The notes under the pieces are model-generated. The model worked only from the letters and a program-made list of their open reading frames with translations, had not been told where the DNA came from and did not search any database. From JABSQH01 sp039177505 (lineage in GTDB: Bacteria > Actinomycetota > Acidimicrobiia > Acidimicrobiales > Ilumatobacteraceae), in NCBI GenBank assembly GCA_039177505.1, contig JBCDFR010000015.1, forward strand, positions 10,251 through 74,250: a DNA stretch of 64,000 nucleotides. The letters run 5' to 3'. A program made the translations under genes and the position numbers. Below are positions 58,539 to 64,000 of this stretch, piece after piece; the stretch's first letter is position 1; every line of letters starts with the position of its first letter.

Positions 58539-59054
58539 GTGCCCGGCGTGACTCCCCGGCCACTGATCGCTGCGCTCGCGATCGCGCTCGCCGCAATCGC
58601 CAGTGGCTGCGCCACCTTCACCGACTCCAACAATGTCGCCCGCGTCGAGGACCGGACCCTCTCACTAGACGAGCTCAGCGCGCTGGTCTCGATCGAATTC
58701 AACGTGCCCCAGGGCGACGAAGGCAGCAACGTGCCGGGCAACGCTGAAGCCGCCCGACAGGCAATGACCAACTGGATCGTCGGACAGGTTGCGGCCATCG
58801 AGCTCGCCGAGCTCGACAGGGGGGTGTCGACGGACGAGATCGAACAGATAGAGGCGCAGCTGGCGGAAGCACTCCCCGATATCTCAGAAACGGGTCGCGC
58901 CGCATATGCCGAGACCTCGGCCGCGATTTCAGCCTTTGGGCAGTTGCCACAACCGATTGAGTTCTTCATCGCCGCCGCCAGCGACACCGACATCTACGTC
59001 GACCCGAGGTTCGGAACGTTTAATCCGGTCGATGGCGTGACGCCGCTCAGGTGA
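58539..59054 (+). CDS. Lipoprotein with SurA N-terminal-like region, no PPIase domain
   Basis: 171-residue lipoprotein. Signal LIAALAIALAAIASGC ends in the lipobox (Cys near residue 24). A SurA_N-like helical segment follows (VARVEDRTLSLDELSALVSI, and a central AELDRGVSTDEIEQIEAQLAEAL split here by length). The end (YVDPRFGTFNPVDGVTPLR) matches the C-terminus of actinobacterial SurA_N-type proteins encoded beside mazG. No parvulin PPIase domain is present. It may assist folding of exported proteins. Start GTG 58539 or GTG 58548. The stop overlaps the mazG GTG by three bases. Confidence 0.7.
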   Translation: MPGVTPRPLIAALAIALAAIASGCATFTDSNNVARVEDRTLSLDELSALVSIEFNVPQGDEGSNVPGNAEAARQAMTNWIVGQVAAIELAELDRGVSTDEIEQIEAQLAEALPDISETGRAAYAETSAAISAFGQLPQPIEFFIAAASDTDIYVDPRFGTFNPVDGVTPLR

Positions 59055-60535
59055 CTGGCCGGATCGTCGTCGTCGGCCTCGGCCCGGGCGGCGACGACCA
59101 CGTCACGAACGAGACGCGCCGGCTGGCCGAGCGCATCCCGACACGATTCCTGCGCACCGCCGTCCATCCGACGGCGCACGTGATCACCGACCACGGCGGT
59201 GCGATCCCGTTCGACGACGTCTACAACACCTCCGACACCTTCGACGACGTCTACGCGACCATCGTCGAACGGCTCCTGGAGGCCGCAGCCGAAGAACCAG
59301 AGATCCTGTACGCAGTTCCCGGCTCGCCGCTCGTGCTCGAACGCACGGTACGGCTCCTGCAGGCTGCGGCTGACGGCGGCACCGTCGACGTCGACGTGCG
59401 CCCGGCGATGTCGTTCCTCGACGTGGCGTGGGCTCGGCTCGGCATCGATCCCGTCGAGGCCGGCGTGCGCCTCGTCGACGGACACGATTTCGCCACCGCC
59501 GCGGCGGGCGAACGCGGCCCGCTGCTCGTCGCTCACGCGCACGCCGATTGGGTCCTGTCGGAGATCAAGCTGAGTATCGACGATCCGCCGCCTGGGACGA
59601 CCGCCACGATCCTGCAAGGGCTCGGCACCGACGCCGAACGGATCGTCGACACCTCGTGGAACGACCTCGACAAAGCCGTCACCGCCGACCACCTCACCAC
59701 CGTGTGGATTCCCGAACTGGCGGCGCCCGTGGGCGCCCCGTACGTGCGCTTCCACCAGCTGGCCCGAACGTTGCGCGAAGAGTGCCCATGGGACATCGAG
59801 CAGACCCACACCTCGCTGATCCCCTACCTGCTGGAGGAGACCTACGAGGTGGTCGACGCGCTCGAAGCGCTCGACCCCGACGACCCGGCGACCGACGAGC
59901 ACCTCATCGAAGAACTCGGCGACCTGCTCTACCAGATCGAGTTCCACGCAACGATCGCTGAACAGGAGGGCCGGTTCACCATCGCTGACGTCGCCACCGG
60001 CATCCACGACAAGCTGGTTCGCCGCCATCCGCACGTGTTTCCACCGGAGGGCGGCGAGGTCGTCGATGTCGACGGCGACGTCGAAACGGTGCTGACCAAT
60101 TGGGACGACATCAAACGCGCCGAGAAGGGCCGTACCTCGATATTCGACGGCATCGCCCGCTCGATGCCTGCGCTGTCGTATGCCGCCAAGGTCGGTAAGA
60201 AGGCCAGCAAGGTCGGCTTCGATTGGCCTGACGTATCGGGTGCCTACCCGAAGATCGACGAGGAGCGTCGTGAACTCGCCGAGGCGATGCAACTCACCGA
60301 CGCCGAGGCTCGCGCCGAGCGCTCTGATGCCGAACTCGGCGACCTGCTGTTCGCCACGGTCAACGTGGCCCGCCACCTGGGCATCGACCCGGAACTCGCA
60401 CTGCGCCGGGCGACCGACACGTTCCGCTCGCGGTTCGAACACGTCGAGCGGCTCGCGGTCGACGAGGGCATCGATCTGCAAGCGGCGGACGTGCCAACCC
60501 TCGACCGCCTGTGGGCCGCAGCCAAAGAGCTGTAA
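59051..60535 (+). CDS. mazG: Tetrapyrrole methylase-MazG nucleotide pyrophosphohydrolase (YabN type)
   Basis: 494-residue two-domain enzyme. Residues 1-220 form a tetrapyrrole-methylase-fold domain (GRIVVVGLGPGGDDHVT, YAVPGSPLVLE). The rest is MazG with two modules: LREECPWDIEQTHTSLIPYL, EETYEVVDALEA, EELGDLLYQIEFHATIAE, and AELGDLLFATVNVARHLG, with the EExxE/ExxD metal sites. MazG removes aberrant or alarmone-type NTPs. The YabN fusion is common in firmicutes and also seen in actinobacteria. GTG 59051 overlaps the lipoprotein stop. A palindromic repeat follows the stop. Confidence 0.9.
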   Translation: MTGRIVVVGLGPGGDDHVTNETRRLAERIPTRFLRTAVHPTAHVITDHGGAIPFDDVYNTSDTFDDVYATIVERLLEAAAEEPEILYAVPGSPLVLERTVRLLQAAADGGTVDVDVRPAMSFLDVAWARLGIDPVEAGVRLVDGHDFATAAAGERGPLLVAHAHADWVLSEIKLSIDDPPPGTTATILQGLGTDAERIVDTSWNDLDKAVTADHLTTVWIPELAAPVGAPYVRFHQLARTLREECPWDIEQTHTSLIPYLLEETYEVVDALEALDPDDPATDEHLIEELGDLLYQIEFHATIAEQEGRFTIADVATGIHDKLVRRHPHVFPPEGGEVVDVDGDVETVLTNWDDIKRAEKGRTSIFDGIARSMPALSYAAKVGKKASKVGFDWPDVSGAYPKIDEERRELAEAMQLTDAEARAERSDAELGDLLFATVNVARHLGIDPELALRRATDTFRSRFEHVERLAVDEGIDLQAADVPTLDRLWAAAKEL

Positions 60536-60543
60536 CCGTTGGC

Positions 60544-60570
60544 GACATCTGGTGCCAGGCACGAGGTGTC
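60544..60570. repeat. GGTGCCAGGCAC palindromic repeat after mazG
   Basis: An imperfect inverted repeat from GACATCT to AGGTGTC around CTGGTGCCAGGCACG; 11 of 13 arm positions pair. Same family as 46616-46665 and 63970-64000. Confidence 0.65.
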
Positions 60571-60742
60571 CGCCGCGGCCGCGTACCGCCAGGTCGACAT
60601 CGCTCGCAGCTCCGCCCCACAGGAGCGCGCCGGGTCGGGTTCAACGTCGGTTGATAGGCAGATCGCACCAACGACTTGAGGACCTTGCGACGACACCGCA
60701 CCGAGCGGCGGTCAGGCTGTCGCCCATCGGGCACACTGGACG

Positions 60743-62017
60743 GTGATGCGATTGCAACTCGCGAGCCCATCCGACCACCCGGCGATCACCACATTGCCCT
60801 TCGGCGTGCGCCTCGAGGCGTGGGATCTGCCGACGATGCACGGCGTCCTCGGGCTGCATCGCCACGTCGTGCGTGCCGTCGAGCTCGGTGCGGCAACGTA
60901 CGTGGTCAAGGAGTTGCCGGACGACCTCGTTCGCCGGGAGTACCGCCTGTTGCGCGAGCTCGCCGACGACGGGCTGCCGACCGCCGAGGTGGTCGCTGCA
61001 GTGACCGGCAAGGCTGACCACGCCGACGGCATGTTGGTGACTCGGCACCTCGACTACTCGATCCCGTATCGGAGCTTGCTCAGCGGACGCGGTCTCCGCA
61101 TCCCCTACCTGGGAGAACGCGTGCTCGATGCGCTCGTCGGACTCCTCGTTCGTCTCCACCTCGCCGGCTTCTACTGGGGCGACTGTTCGCTGTCGAACTC
61201 ACTGTTCCGACGCGACGCCGGCGCACTGAGCGCCTACGTCATCGACGTCGAGACCGGCGAACGATACCCGTCGCTGACCAACGGTCAACGTTCACTCGAT
61301 CTCCAGATCGCCACCGAGAACGTGGCCGGCGGGCTCCTCGACCTCCAGGCCGCCCGGCGGCTCGCCGCCGACATCGACCCCTGGGAGGTCACCGGGCAGA
61401 TCGAGGACCGCTATCACGGTCTGTGGGCCGAACTGACCGCCGAGGACGAAATCGGCTACGACGAGACGTTCCGCATCGAAGAACGCCTCGACCGGCTGCA
61501 CGACCTGGGGTACGACGTGGAGGAGATGGACATCATTCGCGATCCCGGCCACGACGGCGAACGCTTGAAGTTCATCCCGCGCGTCGTCGAGCACGGGTTT
61601 CACGCCGAGCGACTAAAGAACCTCACCGGCCTGGAAACGACCGAGAACCAGGCACGCCGCCTGCTCGGCGACATTCGCGCCTTCGGCCAACAGCTCGCCG
61701 AGACCCGTGAAGCCGAGATGGAACGCACCGGAGCGAAGCTGCGCACGCTGCCCGAGAACGTGGTCGCAGTGCGTTGGCTCGACCAGCGTTTCGAGCCGAC
61801 CATCGCCCGCGTGCCGCCGACGCTGGCCAGCAAGCTCGAACCGGCCGAAGTGTTCCATCAGCTGCTCGAACACCGCTGGTTCCTCTCAGAAGAGCAAGGC
61901 GTGGACGTGTCGATCGAAGACGCCTTCGAGTCGTACGTCGCCGACGTGCTGGCCGCCGCGCCCGACGAGCAGCTGCATCTCGGCGAGGTCACCGCAGAGA
62001 TCCCGATCGTCCGCTGA
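60743..62017 (+). CDS. DUF4032 domain-containing kinase-like protein
   Basis: 424-residue protein of a family typical of actinobacteria. The first ~220 residues resemble lipopolysaccharide/aminoglycoside kinase-type folds: TYVVKELPDDLVRREYRLLR with a Lys near the ATP site, LVRLHLAGFYWGDCSLSNSL (the H-x-D-like catalytic loop, here WGDCSLSN) and AYVIDVETGERYPS (a DFG-like Asp). The C-terminal DUF4032 region follows (FHAERLKNLTGLETTENQA). Function unknown. GTG 60743 or ATG 60746. The ~200 bases before it hold no other gene. Confidence 0.82.
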   Translation: MMRLQLASPSDHPAITTLPFGVRLEAWDLPTMHGVLGLHRHVVRAVELGAATYVVKELPDDLVRREYRLLRELADDGLPTAEVVAAVTGKADHADGMLVTRHLDYSIPYRSLLSGRGLRIPYLGERVLDALVGLLVRLHLAGFYWGDCSLSNSLFRRDAGALSAYVIDVETGERYPSLTNGQRSLDLQIATENVAGGLLDLQAARRLAADIDPWEVTGQIEDRYHGLWAELTAEDEIGYDETFRIEERLDRLHDLGYDVEEMDIIRDPGHDGERLKFIPRVVEHGFHAERLKNLTGLETTENQARRLLGDIRAFGQQLAETREAEMERTGAKLRTLPENVVAVRWLDQRFEPTIARVPPTLASKLEPAEVFHQLLEHRWFLSEEQGVDVSIEDAFESYVADVLAAAPDEQLHLGEVTAEIPIVR

Positions 62018-62084
62018 GCGACGCGATCGCCCACCGGGCCACCTCTCCGAGCCCACCTCACATCCAACAACTAGGTTGCGGCGC

Positions 62085-63365
62085 ATGAGTGAGATTCTCA
62101 GCATCCTCGGCCGCCAGATCCTCGATTCGCGCGGGAACCCAACCGTTGAGGTCGAAGTGCTGCTCGATTCCGGCGCCGAAGGACGCGCCGCGGTGCCCTC
62201 GGGCGCCTCGACCGGAGAACATGAGGCCGTTGAGCTGCGCGACGGCGGGGAGCGCTTCGGTGGCAAGGGCGTGAGCCAGGCGGTCGACTACGTGAACACC
62301 GAGATCGCCGACGCGCTGGAAGGCCTCGACGCCACCGACCAACGATTCGTCGACCGCGTGATGCTCGACCTCGACGGCACCGACAACAAAGCCCGCCTGG
62401 GAGCAAACGCGATCTTGGGCACGAGTTTGGCGATCGCCAAGGCCGCTGCGATCGAACTCGACATACCACTGTTCGCCTATGTCGGTGGGCCGAACGCCCA
62501 CGTGTTGCCGGTGCCGATGATGAACGTCGTCAACGGTGGCGCACACGCCGACAACTCGATCGACCTCCAGGAGTTCATGGTCATGCCCGTCGGAGCCCCG
62601 AGTTTCTCCGAGGCGCTGCGCTGGGGCGTCGAGACGTACCACGTTCTGAAAGGTGTGCTCCACGACCGCGGCCTGTCGACCGCAGTCGGTGATGAAGGCG
62701 GGTTCGCCCCCGATCTCGACTCGAACGAAGAGGCGATCAAGGTCCTCGTCGAAGCAATCGAGAAGGCCGGCTTCGCCGCCGGCGACGACATCGCGATCGC
62801 GCTCGACCCCGCAACCAGCGAGATCTTCCGCGACGGCGCGTACCACCTCGAAGGTGAAGGCAAGGTGCTGTCGCCGAGCGAGATGAGCGACTATTGGAAG
62901 CAGATGATCGACAAGTACCCGATCGTGTCGATCGAAGACGCCATGGATGAGAACGACTGGGACGGGTGGGCCACGCTGACCGCTGCGATCGGCGATCGGG
63001 TGCAGCTCGTCGGAGACGACCTGTTCGTGTCCAACTCTGGGCGACTGCAGACCGGCATCGACAGCGACGTGGCCAACTCGATCCTTATCAAGGTCAACCA
63101 GATCGGCTCGCTCACCGAGACGCTCGACACCGTCGACCTGGCCACGCGTCACGCCTACACGTCGGTGATGTCGCATCGCTCCGGCGAAACCGAAGACGCA
63201 ACGATCGCCGACCTCGCTGTGGCGACCAACTGCGGACAGATCAAGACCGGCGCACCGGCACGCAGCGATCGGGTGGCCAAGTACAACCAGCTGCTGCGCA
63301 TCGAGTCGATCCTCGGCGACGACGCGGCGTACCGCGGCCGCGCCGCTCTTGCGCCGATGCGCTAG
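62085..63365 (+). CDS. eno: Enolase
   Basis: 426-residue glycolytic enzyme converting 2-phosphoglycerate to phosphoenolpyruvate. Seen: GRQILDSRGNPTVEVEV, AAVPSGASTGEHEA (mobile loop), VPMMNVVNGGAHADNSIDLQ, DEGGFAPDL, the metal ligands in IALDPATSEIF, SIEDAMDENDW and VGDDLFVSN, the catalytic Lys in LIKVNQIGSLTET, and MSHRSGETED. Length is normal. ATG 62085 starts the conserved N-terminus. FtsB/DivIC follows about 60 bases later, the standard actinobacterial pair. Confidence 0.97.
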   Translation: MSEILSILGRQILDSRGNPTVEVEVLLDSGAEGRAAVPSGASTGEHEAVELRDGGERFGGKGVSQAVDYVNTEIADALEGLDATDQRFVDRVMLDLDGTDNKARLGANAILGTSLAIAKAAAIELDIPLFAYVGGPNAHVLPVPMMNVVNGGAHADNSIDLQEFMVMPVGAPSFSEALRWGVETYHVLKGVLHDRGLSTAVGDEGGFAPDLDSNEEAIKVLVEAIEKAGFAAGDDIAIALDPATSEIFRDGAYHLEGEGKVLSPSEMSDYWKQMIDKYPIVSIEDAMDENDWDGWATLTAAIGDRVQLVGDDLFVSNSGRLQTGIDSDVANSILIKVNQIGSLTETLDTVDLATRHAYTSVMSHRSGETEDATIADLAVATNCGQIKTGAPARSDRVAKYNQLLRIESILGDDAAYRGRAALAPMR

Positions 63366-63428
63366 CAGGTTCGGCCGCGCCGAGGTCTGCCACCGAAACG
63401 CGGGAGTCCCCTGCCACACTGGACACTC

Positions 63429-63938
63429 GTGAGCCGGTCGAAGACGACGTCGATCAAACGTCCTGAGCAGTTGCCGACGGCGGCAGAGGAGGGCCAATCG
63501 CGGCTCGGCGACCTCAGCCGCCCGATTCCGGTCGACAAGCGCATCTTCCGCCGGTCGAAGGTCGCCCTGGCCGCCGGCATCGGCGCTCTCGTCGTCGGAC
63601 TGGCGCTGGCAGCTGCAGTGTTCGTGCTCCCGTTGCAGACGTGGTTCGACCAAGACAATGCGCTCGACGAGCGCCAGGCGCAGCTCGACGAACTGCAGCG
63701 TGTGAACGGACAGCTCTCAGCCGAAGTCGACCGCCTGCGGACCGACGACGGGGTCCGGGAGGCGGCGCGCGAAGAGATCGGTTACGTCGACGCCGGCGAG
63801 CAGAGGTTCTCGGTACGCCCGCTCCCTCCGCTGCCGAGCGACCTCCCAAACGGTTGGCCGTACAACGTCGCCGCCCAGATCATCTCGCTACGTCAGAACC
63901 CACTGCCCGAACCGGTCGAACCGGCCACCGACGAGTAG
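63429..63938 (+). CDS. Septum formation initiator (FtsB/DivIC family)
   Basis: 169-residue bitopic division protein. A basic cytoplasmic N-terminus (about 45 residues, RIFRRSKV) precedes one transmembrane helix (AAGIGALVVGLALAAAVFVL), a coiled coil (LDERQAQLDELQRVNGQLSA, EVDRLR) and the REAAREEIGYVDAGEQRF motif characteristic of FtsB/DivIC. It links FtsQ/DivIB and FtsL at the septum. The eno-adjacent position is typical. GTG 63429 is the start. A perfect palindrome follows the stop. Confidence 0.88.
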   Translation: MSRSKTTSIKRPEQLPTAAEEGQSRLGDLSRPIPVDKRIFRRSKVALAAGIGALVVGLALAAAVFVLPLQTWFDQDNALDERQAQLDELQRVNGQLSAEVDRLRTDDGVREAAREEIGYVDAGEQRFSVRPLPPLPSDLPNGWPYNVAAQIISLRQNPLPEPVEPATDE

Positions 63939-63969
63939 GCCGCGCCGACCAGCCTGCCCCGTCGTTCGT

Positions 63970-64000
63970 GCGACATCAGGTGCCTGGCACCTGATGTCGC
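63970..64000. repeat. Perfect GGTGCCTGGCACC palindrome after ftsB
   Basis: The arm GCGACATCAGGTG pairs completely with CACCTGATGTCGC (13 bases) around CCTGG. It lies 31 bases after the stop of the septum gene and ends with the window. Third member of the repeat family at 46616 and 60544; probably also a terminator. Confidence 0.8.

Noticed and set aside
58994..63653. Long minus-strand frames opposite mazG and enolase (522 and 531 codons)
   Set aside because: Both lie entirely over well-recognised plus-strand enzymes and contain no domain signature.

Overview
The window reads as one high-GC chromosome segment of an actinobacterium, most likely class Acidimicrobiia (Ilumatobacter-like). The class call is inference. 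Supporting it are the housekeeping order metG-tatD-rsmA-ispE-tRNA-glmU-prs-rplY-pth-mfd-mazG-eno-ftsB, a DUF4032 protein, the very short ribosomal proteins bS22 and a bL37-like peptide, many GTG starts, and many 1- or 4-base stop/start overlaps. No rRNA, prophage, transposase, plasmid gene or CRISPR array was found.

Positions 1-23,320 form a cell-surface glycan locus. It holds GT2, GT4 and GT11 glycosyltransferases, a GT4-acetyltransferase fusion, a sulfotransferase-like enzyme, a polysaccharide deacetylase, a nucleotide-sugar epimerase and a DUF4012 membrane protein. Its right end carries dehydratase, aminotransferase, acetyltransferase and initiating phosphoglycosyl transferase genes that together match the UDP-diacetylbacillosamine pathway (PglF/PglE/PglD/PglC), plus a nucleotide-sugar dehydrogenase. 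Embedded in the locus are two PqqD-type peptide-chaperone genes. One sits with an HPr-kinase-like P-loop protein and a nucleotidyltransferase; the other sits with a similarly sized protein that lacks the P-loop. No RiPP cyclase, radical SAM enzyme, flippase, polymerase or oligosaccharyltransferase is visible, so the locus probably continues to the left.

Positions 23,355-38,990 are accessory. They contain a NarL-type two-component system overlapping a small two-repeat secreted protein, an orphan solute-binding lipoprotein, a small HTH protein, a DUF6941-like protein, and a membrane-anchored presumptive beta-propeller protein. A 1,077-residue VaFE/SpaA-repeat surface protein ends in an LPTTG sorting signal. 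After it come a VOC protein, the bL37-like peptide, a PolX-derived PHP protein, a propeller lipoprotein, YchF and a small secreted protein.

Positions 38,991-64,000 are mainly housekeeping: FetAB-type transporter, DUF192, RsmI, HAD phosphatase, DUF202 pair, thioesterase, MetG, TatD, RsmA, IspE, bS22, tRNA-Gln(TTG), a C-terminally truncated GlmU, Prs, bL25, Pth, Mfd, a SurA-N-like lipoprotein, YabN/MazG, DUF4032, enolase and FtsB/DivIC. Two dispersed repeat families run through it. One is a roughly 57-bp stem-loop element that always occurs as a pair spaced 72-73 bp; it appears at three loci, two of which bracket an AbiEi/DUF559 gene in inverted orientation. The other is a palindrome centred on GGTGCC(A/T)GGCACC placed after metG, mazG and ftsB.
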